A stretch of 34,183 nucleotides of DNA from DATJPD01 sp036394195. Its GTDB lineage: Bacteria; Pseudomonadota; Alphaproteobacteria; CACIAM-22H2. The stretch spans positions 1 to 34,183 of the forward strand of contig DASWFO010000215.1 of assembly GCA_036394195.1 (NCBI GenBank), written 5' to 3'. This document shows positions 15,739 through 24,219 of this stretch, piece after piece; position 1 is the stretch's first letter, and the number at the start of each line of letters is the position of its first letter. Position numbers and translations under genes: made by a program. Below the pieces are notes generated by a model. That model was not told the origin of the DNA and searched no databases. It saw nothing but the letters and a program-made list of their open reading frames with translations.

Positions 15739-16440
15739 CTACGCCGGCTTGACCAGCAGGTTCACGCGGGTCGGCTGGGAGAAGAGAAAACCGTTCTCCG
15801 TGCGCCGGCCGAGCCGCTCGAAGTCCCGCGTCATCTGCGGCCGAAGCCGCTCGAAGCGCTCCTTCCGACCTGGGTGGATCGCCACCGACCGCGCTTCGTA
15901 GGCCGCGAAATCGGGATGGCGCACCGGTGCGTCGTAGAAGTCCTCGCGCACCGGCTGGAGCGCCGTGGTCGCGCGCAAGGCCTCATAGGCGGCGCGGCGC
16001 ACCTCGGTCTCGTCCTCGATCTGGCGCACCAGCCCGAAATAGGGTCCCTCGGCGAGCGGCTCGATGATCAGGACGTTGCCACCGGGCTTCAGCACGCGGG
16101 CGGTTTCGATCAGCGCGGCGCCCTGCAACTCGACGGGCACATGATGCAGCGCATTGTGATAAAGCACGGCGTCGACCGAGCCGTCGGGGAACGGCAATGT
16201 CTCGCCGCGGCCTTCGCGATAATCGGCGCCGGCGACCGGTTCCGCCGCGCGCGCCTGGGCGAGACGCGTTTCGCTGATGTCGATGCCGGTGGCCACGGCA
16301 CCGGCGCGCGCCATCGACCGGGTGAGCGCGCCGTCGCCGCAGCCCACGTCGAGCACGCGACGACCGGCCAGCGGCAGGACTTCACGGATCACATCGGTGG
16401 CCCGGGCTTCACGCGGAGACGGGGCTTCACGGGCGGTCAT
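15739..16440 (-). CDS. Class I SAM-dependent methyltransferase
   Basis: A 233-residue Methyltransf_11-type enzyme. Motif I is VLDVGCGDGAL, followed by the acidic loop GIDISETRL, the post-motif FPDGSVDAVLYHNALHHV and ARVLKPGGNVLIIEP. Substrate is unknown; similar enzymes act on small molecules or quinone precursors. Start 16440 (MTAREAPSP) is taken because a longer version would overlap the divergent hydratase gene at 16513. It lies head-to-head with that gene and upstream of the secreted hydrolase on the same strand. Confidence 0.85.
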   Translation of the reverse strand: MTAREAPSPREARATDVIREVLPLAGRRVLDVGCGDGALTRSMARAGAVATGIDISETRLAQARAAEPVAGADYREGRGETLPFPDGSVDAVLYHNALHHVPVELQGAALIETARVLKPGGNVLIIEPLAEGPYFGLVRQIEDETEVRRAAYEALRATTALQPVREDFYDAPVRHPDFAAYEARSVAIHPGRKERFERLRPQMTRDFERLGRRTENGFLFSQPTRVNLLVKPA

Positions 16441-16512
16441 GGGGAATTCCAGGTTTTCGAAGTGACGACCCAGCCAGATGCCGATAAGTTTGGGTCCGGA
16501 GGAGACAAACTT

Positions 16513-17361
16513 ATGACCGACACGTTCGCCCATCTCAAGGACTGGATCGGCCGCACCCAGGAGACCGAGGAGCCGATCTTCGCCGAGCGCGTCGCCAACA
16601 TGGCGGCCACGCTCGATCTCGAGGCGGTGCCGCGCCCGGGCGATGCCTTGCCGCCGGGCTGGCATTGGCTGTTCTTCAACGGCTTCGTCCGCCCGGGCAA
16701 GATCGGCGAGGACGGGCATGCGCAGCGCGGCGGCTTCCTGCCGCCGGTTCCGCTACCGCGCCGCATGTGGGCGGGCGGCCGGCTGAGCTTCCCCGGCGTG
16801 TTGCGCGTCGGCGAGCCGGCGAAGCGCAACTCCGAGATCCTGAGCGTCGAGCCGAAGCAGGGCCGCAGCGGCGACCTGGTGTTCGTCGTGGTGCGGCATC
16901 GGATCTCCAGCGGCAGTGGGCTCGCCATCGAGGAGGAGCACGATATCGTCTATCGCTCGGCGCCGGAGCGCGGCGCCCCGGCGCCCAAGCCGCAAGCCGC
17001 CCCGACCAGCGCGACATGGACGCAAACCATCAAGCCCGACCCGGTGCTGCTGTTCCGTTACTCGGCGTTGACCCATAACGGCCATCGCATCCATTACGAC
17101 CACCCATACGTGACCAAGGTCGAGGGTTATCCCAGCATCATCGTGCACGGACCGCTGACATCGACACTGTTGTTGGAACTCCTGCGCAAAAGCGCGCCGC
17201 AGCGCCGCCTCGCCAAGTATTCGTTCCGGGCGATGGCGCCTCTGTTCGACACGGCTCCGTTCACGGTCAACGGGCGGCCGGAGGCGGATGGGACGGTCAA
17301 ACTGTGGGCAACCGGCCCGGCCGGCGAGCTGGCCATGGAAGGACTGGCGACGCTGGCTTGA
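16513..17361 (+). CDS. MaoC/HTD2-type acyl-CoA hydratase (mesaconyl- or itaconyl-CoA hydratase-like)
   Basis: A 282-residue double-hotdog hydratase with FAS1-like dehydratase and MaoC regions. Distinctive stretches are GWHWLFFNGFVRPGKIGEDGH, RGGFLPPVPLPRRMWAGGRLSF, RHRISSGSGLAIEEEHDIVYR and SALTHNGHRIHYDHPYVTKVEGYP, which carries the hydratase motif. These match the group that includes mesaconyl-C4-CoA and itaconyl-CoA hydratases. ATG 16513 follows GGAGGAG (16498-16504). No CoA-transferase or citramalyl-CoA lyase neighbour is present to confirm the exact substrate, so only the family is firm. Confidence 0.82.
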   Translation: MTDTFAHLKDWIGRTQETEEPIFAERVANMAATLDLEAVPRPGDALPPGWHWLFFNGFVRPGKIGEDGHAQRGGFLPPVPLPRRMWAGGRLSFPGVLRVGEPAKRNSEILSVEPKQGRSGDLVFVVVRHRISSGSGLAIEEEHDIVYRSAPERGAPAPKPQAAPTSATWTQTIKPDPVLLFRYSALTHNGHRIHYDHPYVTKVEGYPSIIVHGPLTSTLLLELLRKSAPQRRLAKYSFRAMAPLFDTAPFTVNGRPEADGTVKLWATGPAGELAMEGLATLA

Positions 17362-17437
17362 AGAAATTCCCAAATTAACCTTTTTTGTGCGCCCCTCGCT
17401 TGCGAGATTCCGGGGTGTCCCCCATACTCTTGGCACT

Positions 17438-18025
17438 ATGTCCCGTTCGCGTGCCCGTACGTACGACCGTCCCCAGCGTCCCCCCGGATCTCAGCCCAGG
17501 ATGTGCGACCACCCCGGTTGCGTCGAGCTCGGCGAGTACCGCGCTCCGCGGTCGCGCACGGAGCTGAACGAGTATTACTGGTTCTGCCTGGAGCACGTTC
17601 GCACCTACAACGCGACCTGGGATTTTTATCGGGGGATGAGCGAGGCCGAGTGCGAGTCATGGCGGCGGGCGGACGTCGTCGGTGGCCGCCCCAGCTGGCC
17701 CCTCGGCGCCCGCGGCCCGCGGTTCTACGACCTCGGCCAGGATGCCATCCGCGAGGCGATGCGGCACTTCTTCACGTTCAACGACGCGCCGCCGCGGCCG
17801 AAGCGGCCGCCGAGCCAGGAAGAGGAGGCTTTGGCCGTGCTCGACCTTTCGGTCGGCGTCACCGCGGCCCAGATCAAGGCGCGCTACAAAACGCTGGTCA
17901 AGCAGCATCACCCCGATGCGAATGGCGGGGACAAGGCTGCCGAGGACCGGCTGAAGTCTATCAATCAGGCCTACACCTACCTGAAGACGCTGCGCGTCGC
18001 GGCGACCAAAGATGCCGCCGACTGA
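17438..18025 (+). CDS. J-domain protein encoded next to cobS
   Basis: A 195-residue protein with a C-terminal J domain (about 133-188) carrying the invariant HPD at 158-160 (KQHHPDANGG). The N-terminal half has a possible small zinc site: C23, C28, C50 and H53 (MCDHPGC...WFCLEH). J domains stimulate DnaK-type chaperones. Its conserved position just before cobS-cobT in alphaproteobacteria suggests a role in assembling or regulating the AAA+ cobaltochelatase, but this is context only. Confidence 0.85.
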   Translation: MSRSRARTYDRPQRPPGSQPRMCDHPGCVELGEYRAPRSRTELNEYYWFCLEHVRTYNATWDFYRGMSEAECESWRRADVVGGRPSWPLGARGPRFYDLGQDAIREAMRHFFTFNDAPPRPKRPPSQEEEALAVLDLSVGVTAAQIKARYKTLVKQHHPDANGGDKAAEDRLKSINQAYTYLKTLRVAATKDAAD

Positions 18026-18096
18026 CGGCTCTCGTCGCGCATCAGGCTCATCCACCCCGAAATAATACGATCTGTTTATCCGGAGCGTTTCCGATC

Positions 18097-19086
18097 ATGG
18101 TTGCCACCGCCCCCGCCTTCGAAGCCAATCTGCCCGACATCAGAGTGAAGGTGCGGCAGACCTTCGGGATCGACAGCGACCTCGAAGTGCCGGCCTTCTC
18201 CAAGCCCAGCGAACACGTCCCCGACCTCGACGAGTCCTACTGCTTCGATCGCGACACGACGCTGGCGATCTGCGCCGGCTTCGCGTTCAACCGCCGCGTG
18301 ATCATCCAGGGTTATCACGGCACCGGCAAGTCGACCCATATCGAGCAGGTGGCGGCGCGGCTCAACTGGCCATGCATCCGGATCAACCTCGACAGCCACA
18401 TCAGTCGCATCGACCTTGTCGGGCGCGACGCCATCGTGCTGCGCGACGGCAAGCAGGTCACCGAGTTTCGCGAGGGCTTGCTGCCGTGGGCGATCCAGCG
18501 GGCCTGTGCCTTGGTGTTCGACGAGTACGACGCCGGCCGGGCCGACGTCATGTTCGTGATCCAGCGCGTGCTCGAGGTCGACGGCAAGCTCACCTTGCTC
18601 GACCAGAACCGCGTCCTGCGGCCGCATCCATCGTTCCGGCTCTTTGCCACGGCGAATACCGTTGGTCTCGGCGACACGAGCGGGCTCTATCACGGCACGC
18701 AGCAGATCAACCAGGGCCAGATGGACCGCTGGAACATCGTCGGCACCCTCAACTATCTGCCGCACGACGAGGAGCTGAAGATCGTGCTCGCGAAGGCGCC
18801 GGCCTACGACACCAAGGACGGCCGCGAGATGATTTCGGCGATGGTGGCATTGGCCGACCTGACGCGCGCCGGCTTCATCGCCGGTGACATCTCGACCGTG
18901 ATGTCGCCGCGCACCGTGATCACCTGGGCGGAGAACGCGCGCATCTTCAACGACGTGGCGTTCGCGTTCAAGTTGACCTTCCTCAATAAATGCGACGAGG
19001 TCGAGCGCACGACGGTGGCCGAATATTATCAGCGCTGCTTCGGCACCGAGCTCAGCGTCGCCGGACTCAGGGCCGGGCGCGCCTGA
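18097..19086 (+). CDS. cobS: Aerobic cobaltochelatase subunit CobS
   Basis: A 329-residue AAA+ ATPase of the cobaltochelatase (CobNST) that inserts cobalt into hydrogenobyrinate a,c-diamide in aerobic B12 synthesis. Walker A GYHGTGKST is at 72-80, Walker B LVFDEYDAG at about 139-147, sensor 1 ATANTVGLGDTSGLYHGTQ follows. Length and sequence are standard for alphaproteobacterial CobS. It is 71 bases after the J-domain gene and 18 bases before cobT. cobN is not in the window. MeaB encoded nearby implies use of adenosylcobalamin by methylmalonyl-CoA-type mutases. Confidence 0.96.
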   Translation: MVATAPAFEANLPDIRVKVRQTFGIDSDLEVPAFSKPSEHVPDLDESYCFDRDTTLAICAGFAFNRRVIIQGYHGTGKSTHIEQVAARLNWPCIRINLDSHISRIDLVGRDAIVLRDGKQVTEFREGLLPWAIQRACALVFDEYDAGRADVMFVIQRVLEVDGKLTLLDQNRVLRPHPSFRLFATANTVGLGDTSGLYHGTQQINQGQMDRWNIVGTLNYLPHDEELKIVLAKAPAYDTKDGREMISAMVALADLTRAGFIAGDISTVMSPRTVITWAENARIFNDVAFAFKLTFLNKCDEVERTTVAEYYQRCFGTELSVAGLRAGRA

Positions 19087-19104
19087 TCGTGGGCGGGCGA
19101 GGTC

Positions 19105-20994
19105 ATGCCGAAACCCAATGATGGACCGGTCGAGGCGTTCCGCCAGATAACCGCGGCCACGATGCGCGCGGTGTCGCACGACCCGGCGGTCCAGGTCACC
19201 TTCGCCCCCGAGGGGGCGAGCCTGCGCGGCGCCGAAGCGCGGCTGCCGATGCCGTCGCGCGATCTGCCGCCCAACGAAGTGGCGATCGTCCGCGGCGAGT
19301 CGGACGCGATGGCGTTGCGTCTGCGCCACCACGATGCGGAGATCCACGCGCGCCGACTGCCCAGCGGGATGATGTCGCGGGCGATTTTCGAAGCGGTGGA
19401 GCAGGCGCGCTGCGAGGCACTGGGGTCGCGGCAGATGAGCGGCGTCAAAGCCAATCTCGCCGCCGCCCTCGACGAGAAGTGTCGCGTCCAGGGTTTTTCG
19501 CGCATCGCCGACCGCGAGTCCGCCCCGCTTGCCGAAGTCGTGGCCCTGCTGGCGCGCGAGGCCATGGGCGGAGCCGTGATGCCGGAGACCGCCCGCCGCA
19601 TGGTCGACCTGTGGCGGCCGTGGATCGAGGCGCGCGCCGGGCAGGACCTGACCGCGTTGGAACGGTCGTTGGAGGACCAGGAGTCGTTTGCCGACGCCGC
19701 GCGCCGGCTGATCACCGACCTCGACCTCGGCGAGGATGAAGCCGAGGCCAGCGAGGCCGACGCGAGCGAGACCGAGGGCGACCAGCAGGACACCGGCCAG
19801 GAGCAGGGCGAGGGGGCGGAGGGGGCGGAATCAACCGCCGAATCGCTCGCCAGCGGCGAATCGCGGGAGACGGAATCCTCCGAAGGCGCCGAAGCCGCGG
19901 CCGAAGAGGCCGACGGGGAGCAGGAGGTCGGCATGGGCGAGGACGGCCCGGAGCGGCCGGGCCGGCGCTGGCGCCCGCACGGGCCGTTCACCAACGAGCC
20001 GAACGAGCCGTCCTACCGCGCGTTCACGACGGCGTTCGACGAGATCGTCGAGGCCGACCAGCTGTGCGACGCCGACGAGCTGACGCGGCTGCGCCTGCAC
20101 CTCGATCAGCAGCTCGGCCATCTGCAAGGAGTCATCGGCCGGCTGGCCAACCGCCTGCAGCGACGCCTGCTGGCACGGCAGAACCGCGCCTGGGAGTTCG
20201 ACCTCGAGGAAGGCATGCTGGACGCCGCGCGCCTGTCGCGGGTGGTGACCAACCCGGCCTACCCGCTGTCCTACAAGCGCGAGAAGGACACCAAGTTCCG
20301 CGACACGGTGGTGAGCCTGCTGATCGACAATTCGGGCTCGATGCGCGGCCGTCCGATCACTGTCGCGGCTATGAGCGCGGACATCCTGGCGCGCACGCTC
20401 GAACGCTGCAGCGTCAAAGTCGAGATCCTCGGCTTCACGACCCGCGCCTGGAAGGGCGGCCAGAGCCGGGAACGTTGGCTGTCGGCCGGCAAGCCGCCCG
20501 GCCCGGGACGGCTCAACGACCTCCGGCACATCATCTACAAGGCCGCGGATGCGCCATGGCGGCGCGCCCGCAAGTCGCTTGGCCTGATGCTGCGCGAAGG
20601 CCTGCTCAAGGAGAACATCGACGGCGAGGCGCTGCTCTGGGCGCACAACCGCCTGGTCGGCCGCCCCGAGCAGCGGAAGATCCTGATGGTGATCTCGGAC
20701 GGCGCCCCGGTGGATGACTCGACGCTGTCGGTCAATCCCGGCAACTATCTGGAGCGACACCTGCGCGACGTCATCGACTATATCGAGACGCGCTCGCCGG
20801 TGGAGCTGCTCGCCATCGGCATCGGCCACGACGTGACCCGGTATTATCACCGCGCCGTCACCATCGTGGATGCCGAGCAGCTCGGCGGCACCATGACCGA
20901 GAAGCTGGCTGAGTTGTTCGACGAGGAATGGGCCAGCATGTCGGCGCCGCCGCGCACGCCCCGGGCCGCGGCCGCCTCTCGCCGCGCGAGCTGA
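19105..20994 (+). CDS. cobT: Aerobic cobaltochelatase subunit CobT
   Basis: A 629-residue CobT of the CobNST cobaltochelatase (not the unrelated phosphoribosyltransferase also called CobT). An N-terminal helical domain is followed by a very acidic low-complexity linker (about 210-275, rich in Glu, Asp, Ala, Gly, Ser). The C-terminal von Willebrand A-type domain carries the MIDAS sequence LLIDNSGSMRGRP near residue 405 and SDGAPVDDST later. It acts with CobS as a double-ring chaperone-like motor for CobN. ATG 19105 follows a GAGG-type site. Confidence 0.96.
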   Translation: MPKPNDGPVEAFRQITAATMRAVSHDPAVQVTFAPEGASLRGAEARLPMPSRDLPPNEVAIVRGESDAMALRLRHHDAEIHARRLPSGMMSRAIFEAVEQARCEALGSRQMSGVKANLAAALDEKCRVQGFSRIADRESAPLAEVVALLAREAMGGAVMPETARRMVDLWRPWIEARAGQDLTALERSLEDQESFADAARRLITDLDLGEDEAEASEADASETEGDQQDTGQEQGEGAEGAESTAESLASGESRETESSEGAEAAAEEADGEQEVGMGEDGPERPGRRWRPHGPFTNEPNEPSYRAFTTAFDEIVEADQLCDADELTRLRLHLDQQLGHLQGVIGRLANRLQRRLLARQNRAWEFDLEEGMLDAARLSRVVTNPAYPLSYKREKDTKFRDTVVSLLIDNSGSMRGRPITVAAMSADILARTLERCSVKVEILGFTTRAWKGGQSRERWLSAGKPPGPGRLNDLRHIIYKAADAPWRRARKSLGLMLREGLLKENIDGEALLWAHNRLVGRPEQRKILMVISDGAPVDDSTLSVNPGNYLERHLRDVIDYIETRSPVELLAIGIGHDVTRYYHRAVTIVDAEQLGGTMTEKLAELFDEEWASMSAPPRTPRAAAASRRAS

Positions 20995-21002
20995 GGGCGT
21001 CG

Positions 21003-21338
21003 ATGCCGTTCCACGAGCTGAAGCAGGTCCGCGAGGAGTTCGTCACGCCGAAGCACTCGACGGCGTTCGGCCGGCTGATCACCGGCGAGCAGATCGAGCT
21101 CGGCGTGCTGCGCTACAAGGCCGGCGAGGGTGCCAAGACCCATGCGCATCCGCACGAGCAGATCCTGCTGCTGCTCAGCGGCCGCGCCCGGGCCGCCGTC
21201 GGCGACGAGGTCCGCGAGGTCGGCCCCGGCGTTGCCATCCATATCCCACCCGACGTTCCGCACTCGATCGAAATGCTGGAAGACTCCGAGGTCGTGAGCT
21301 GCAAGGGCATCGTCGGCGGCGTGGGCCACCGGATTTGA
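21003..21338 (+). CDS. Small single-domain cupin
   Basis: A 111-residue cupin. The first metal motif is visible as KTHAHPHEQILLLLSGRARA (His ligands and Glu), and the second as GVAIHIPPDVPHSIEM. Such proteins bind one metal and serve as dioxygenases, isomerases or simple ligand binders; function cannot be assigned. ATG 21003 lies eight bases after cobT, so it is likely co-transcribed with cobalamin genes. Confidence 0.8.
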   Translation: MPFHELKQVREEFVTPKHSTAFGRLITGEQIELGVLRYKAGEGAKTHAHPHEQILLLLSGRARAAVGDEVREVGPGVAIHIPPDVPHSIEMLEDSEVVSCKGIVGGVGHRI

Positions 21339-21394
21339 TCGCGCGAGCGCCCCGCGCCGCGTCCCCGCATTGACCGCCGCTTCGCCGGCGTGAT

Positions 21395-21420
21395 GGAATA
21401 ACCGTCACAGAGCGCTGTTA
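21395..21420 (+). promoter_or_regulatory. Possible ECF-sigma (EcfG-like) promoter
   Basis: GGAAT (21395-21399) and GTTA (21417-21420) are separated by 17 bases, resembling the general-stress EcfG pattern GGAAC with CGTT but with two mismatches. It is followed by a short hairpin (ACGGCC/GGCCGT, 21426-21440) and a strong GAGGAGGAGG ribosome site before the hydrolase ATG. Weak evidence. Confidence 0.25.
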
Positions 21421-21469
21421 ATAAGACGGCCGAAGGCCGTGTGCTGCAACCCGAGGAGGAGGATTTTAA

Positions 21470-22369
21470 ATGCCCGATGACCGACCGATGATGGCTGATT
21501 TCGTGGGAATCGCCGGCGCCGTGCCGCCGCTCTCGCGGCGGATTTTCATGACCGCGTCCGCGGCCGCAGCCGCCGGCTATACGCTCGCCGCCGGTCCGGT
21601 CCGGGCGGAGCCGATCACGACCGACACCAACGGCCTCACCGCCGGGATGGTCAAGATCAAGGTCGGCGACGGTGAGATGCCGGCCTATCGCGCCAAGCCG
21701 GCCAATGCCAAGAACCCGCCGGTGATCCTGGTCGCGATGGAGATCTTCGGGGTGCACGAATACATCAAGGACGTGTGTCGCCGCTGGGCGAAGCTCGGCG
21801 CCGAGGCGATTGCGCCGGATTATTACTTCCGCGTCGGCGATCTCACCCAGGTGACGGACATGCAGCAGCTGTTCCCGAAGGTGAACAGCAAGAAAGACAG
21901 CGAGCTTTATTCCGACCTCGACGCCACGGTGGCGTGGGCGAAGAGCGACGGCGGCGACACCAGCCGGCTCGGCATCATGGGCTTCTGCCGCGGCGGCCGC
22001 ACCAGCTGGATGTATTCGGCGCATAATCCGCGACTGAAGGCCGCGGTCGTGTTCTACGGGCCGCCCGAGGGACAGACGAGCGAGGCGATGCCAAAACAGC
22101 CGATCGATATCGCCAAGGACGTGAAATGCCCGGTGCTGGCGCTTTACGGAGACAAGGACACCGGAATTCCGGTCGCTTCGGTCACCAAGATGGAAAAGGC
22201 GGTGGATGCCGCGCACAAGACCGCCGAATTCCGCGTCTATCCGGGCGCGCCGCACGGCTTCCATGCTGATTACCGGTCGAGCTACAACAAGGATGCCGCC
22301 GACGACGGCTGGAAGTTGGCGACGGCCTGGTTCAGGAAGTATCACGTTCTGAACAACACGACCTCCTGA
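21470..22369 (+). CDS. Tat-exported dienelactone hydrolase-family protein
   Basis: A 299-residue alpha/beta hydrolase of the dienelactone hydrolase family. The N-terminus carries a twin-arginine signal, SRRIFMTASAAAAAGYTLAAG, with cleavage near GPVRA. The catalytic triad is recognisable: nucleophile Cys in GFCRGGRTSW, Asp in YGDKDTGIP, and His in GAPHGFHADYR. ATG 21470 has an excellent GAGGAGGAGG upstream. Many exported carboxymethylenebutenolidase-annotated proteins are not true chlorocatechol enzymes, and no catechol genes are nearby, so the substrate is open. A strong terminator follows. Confidence 0.88.
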   Translation: MPDDRPMMADFVGIAGAVPPLSRRIFMTASAAAAAGYTLAAGPVRAEPITTDTNGLTAGMVKIKVGDGEMPAYRAKPANAKNPPVILVAMEIFGVHEYIKDVCRRWAKLGAEAIAPDYYFRVGDLTQVTDMQQLFPKVNSKKDSELYSDLDATVAWAKSDGGDTSRLGIMGFCRGGRTSWMYSAHNPRLKAAVVFYGPPEGQTSEAMPKQPIDIAKDVKCPVLALYGDKDTGIPVASVTKMEKAVDAAHKTAEFRVYPGAPHGFHADYRSSYNKDAADDGWKLATAWFRKYHVLNNTTS

Positions 22370-22392
22370 GCGGGCGCTCGGGAATTCACGGG

Positions 22393-22427
22393 GGGCGCGG
22401 CGTCGCTGACGCCGCGCCCTTTCTTTT
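22393..22427 (+). terminator. Intrinsic terminator after the dienelactone hydrolase gene
   Basis: A perfect 12-base stem (GGGCGCGGCGTC, 22393-22404; GACGCCGCGCCC, 22408-22419) with loop GCT is followed by TTTCTTTT. It ends transcription of the upstream gene and lies only a few bases before the next start. Confidence 0.93.
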
Positions 22428-22432
22428 GGGCC

Positions 22433-23449
22433 ATGATGGGACCGATGCGCTCACGCCTGTCCTTCGCGGTCATCATCGTCAGCGTCGTTGCCGCCGCTGT
22501 CGCGCACGCCCAGACGGTGCCGCTCACCGCGACGCCGGTGGCGCTGGATCCGAACGATCCGGCACGGCTCACCGTTGGACGTCTGGTCTATCGCGGCGGA
22601 TTGATCCTGCAATCCAGCGACGCGCGCTTCGGCGGCTGGTCGGATCTTCATGTCAGCCCCGACGGCGTCCGGGTGACCGCGATCTCGGACCGCGGCTATT
22701 GGTTCGAAGCCGAGCTTGTCCACGATGCGTCAGGGCGCCTGATCTCTCTCAGCCATATGAGCCTCGGACCCCTGATCGATCCGGCGGGCCGTCGCATCTT
22801 CGGGCGCAACAACGACGCCGAAGGCCTGACCACCGCCCCCGACGGCGGATTCTACGTCTCGTTCGAACACAATCACCGCATCTGGCACTATCCGCGGGCC
22901 GACCGCCCGTTCTCGGTGCCGCCGCGCCCGATCCCGACGCCGGCGCGTCTGGCCGCGGCGCCGGCGAACGGCGGCATCGAGGCGCTGCTTCGCCTCTCCG
23001 ACGGGCGCCTGCTGGCCCTGGTCGAGGAGTTGCGCGACGGCGACGAGAATGTCGGCTGGATCGCCGATGGTCCCGCCTGGGACGAGCTGCACTACCGTGC
23101 GGGTAGCGATTTCAAGCCGACCGGGCTCGCCGAAATGCCTGCTGGAACGTTTGCTGCGGGCGACGTGGTGGTGCTCGAGCGACGCTTGACGTTCCTGTCA
23201 GGGTGGGGGGCGCGGTTGGTTCAGCTCCGCCGGGCGGACATTCGGCCGGGCGCTCATCTGGAGGGTCAGGAGCTGGCCAAGCTCCAGCTGCCGCTCACCG
23301 TGGATAATTTCGAGGGCGTCGCAGCGGTTCGGGGCGCCGATGGATCGGTGCGGCTCTATCTCATCTCGGACGACAACTATACGATTCTGCAGCGCACAAT
23401 CCTGATGATGTTCGAGCTCCCGCCGCCCACCGATGGCCGGCGGCCATAA
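22433..23449 (+). CDS. Esterase-like activity of phytase family protein
   Basis: A 338-residue exported protein matching the phytase-like esterase family (PF13449 type), a beta-propeller-like fold. Typical stretches are SSDARFGGWSDLHVSPDGVRVTAISDRGYWFEA, NNDAEGLTTAPDGGFYVSFEHNHRI, NGGIEALLRLSDGRLLALVEE and DNFEGVAAV...LYLISDDNY. A signal peptide ends near AHAQ. The start is uncertain: ATG at 22433, 22436 or 22445 are all possible, the last giving the most standard signal peptide (MRSRLSFAVIIVS). Because a terminator sits right in front, its promoter must overlap that region. Shares a bidirectional terminator with rpmB. Confidence 0.85.
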   Translation: MMGPMRSRLSFAVIIVSVVAAAVAHAQTVPLTATPVALDPNDPARLTVGRLVYRGGLILQSSDARFGGWSDLHVSPDGVRVTAISDRGYWFEAELVHDASGRLISLSHMSLGPLIDPAGRRIFGRNNDAEGLTTAPDGGFYVSFEHNHRIWHYPRADRPFSVPPRPIPTPARLAAAPANGGIEALLRLSDGRLLALVEELRDGDENVGWIADGPAWDELHYRAGSDFKPTGLAEMPAGTFAAGDVVVLERRLTFLSGWGARLVQLRRADIRPGAHLEGQELAKLQLPLTVDNFEGVAAVRGADGSVRLYLISDDNYTILQRTILMMFELPPPTDGRRP

Positions 23450-23450
23450 A

Positions 23451-23476
23451 AAAAGCCCGCCGGAGGGCGGGCTTTT
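23451..23476. terminator. Bidirectional intrinsic terminator
   Basis: AAAAGCCCGCC (23451-23461) and GGCGGGCTTTT (23466-23476) are perfect inverted copies with a four-base loop and an A-tract on one side and T-tract on the other. It can end both the plus-strand phytase-like gene and the minus-strand rpmB. Confidence 0.95.
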
Positions 23477-23498
23477 CGGAACGTCGGGAGCGTGCGCC

Positions 23499-23795
23499 TC
23501 AGGCGGCGGCGCGCTTCTCGATGGCCTTCTGGATCCGGCGCTTGAGGCGGCGCGTCTCGATGTCGAGCTTCGCATTCGGCGTGCGCAACACCCACGCATC
23601 GAGGCCGCCCGCGTGCTCCAGGGTCTTGATCCCACGCGAGGACAGGCGCAGCCGGATCGCTTGGCCGAGGGCGTCGGACAGCAGCGACACCACCTGCAGG
23701 TTGGGCAGAAACCGGCGTTTGTTCTTGTTGTTGGCGTGGCTGACATTATTGCCAACCAGGACCCTTTTGCCGGTCACGATGCAGCGGCGGGACAT
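23499..23795 (-). CDS. rpmB: 50S ribosomal protein L28
   Basis: A 98-residue ribosomal protein of the large subunit. MSRRCIVTGKRVLVGNNVSHANNKNKRRFLPNL is a typical L28 opening and the basic C-terminus (DIETRRLKRRIQKAIEK) also fits. The start at 23795 is preceded on its strand by AAGGAA; longer in-frame starts lack support. As usual in alphaproteobacteria it stands apart from rpmG. Confidence 0.97.
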   Translation of the reverse strand: MSRRCIVTGKRVLVGNNVSHANNKNKRRFLPNLQVVSLLSDALGQAIRLRLSSRGIKTLEHAGGLDAWVLRTPNAKLDIETRRLKRRIQKAIEKRAAA

Positions 23796-23852
23796 GACGA
23801 ATTCCTTGAAATCACAGTAAAATTTCCAGCGGCGCAAGCCGCGGAAGGCGCG

Positions 23853-23882
23853 TTTTTACGCGGCTTAACCCCGGCCCGTCAA
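23853..23882 (-). promoter_or_regulatory. Candidate rpmB promoter
   Basis: On the minus strand, TTGACG (23882-23877, within CTCTTGACGG) is followed after 18 bases by TAAAAA (23858-23853), about 60 bases before the rpmB start. The -35 matches the alphaproteobacterial CTTGAC preference; the -10 is only fair. Confidence 0.4.
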
Positions 23883-23996
23883 GAGGCCTGACACCGGCGA
23901 TCCGCGGCCCTGCCGAAAACGTGACCTGGGCCGCACGGCAATTTGGTAGGTATAACATGCGGCCGTTGGACGACGTCCACCAGATGAGGAACACCC

Positions 23997-24200
23997 ATGA
24001 ATCCGGTTTATGCCTCACAGCCCGCTTACGCGTGGCACTGGCACGGGACCACGCAGACAACCTCGTCTGCAACCACCACCACAACCACGACGACGCACAC
24101 ACAGACGACCGGCGCGCATCCGCCCGTCGCGCCGACCGCGCCGACCCCCACAAATTCGTCGGACTCGCATCGCGGCAATCACGTCAACACGACGGCCTGA
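23997..24200 (+). CDS. Possible small Thr-rich protein
   Basis: A 67-residue reading frame, MNPVYASQPAYAWHWHG followed by a run of threonines with His, Ser and Pro. A reasonable ribosome site (GATGAGGAA) precedes the ATG and a TATAAC-like box lies about 45 bases upstream (near 23950). No homologue is recognised and low-complexity composition makes chance possible. No signal peptide or membrane segment is visible. It ends 19 bases before the stop of the convergent meaB. Confidence 0.35.
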   Translation: MNPVYASQPAYAWHWHGTTQTTSSATTTTTTTTHTQTTGAHPPVAPTAPTPTNSSDSHRGNHVNTTA

Positions 24201-24219
24201 TCAGGGGACGACAGGAGCC

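Noticed and set aside
20994..21338. Cupin as an additional cobalamin biosynthesis enzyme
   Set aside because: Close spacing to cobT suggests co-transcription, but nothing in the cupin sequence ties it to the B12 pathway.
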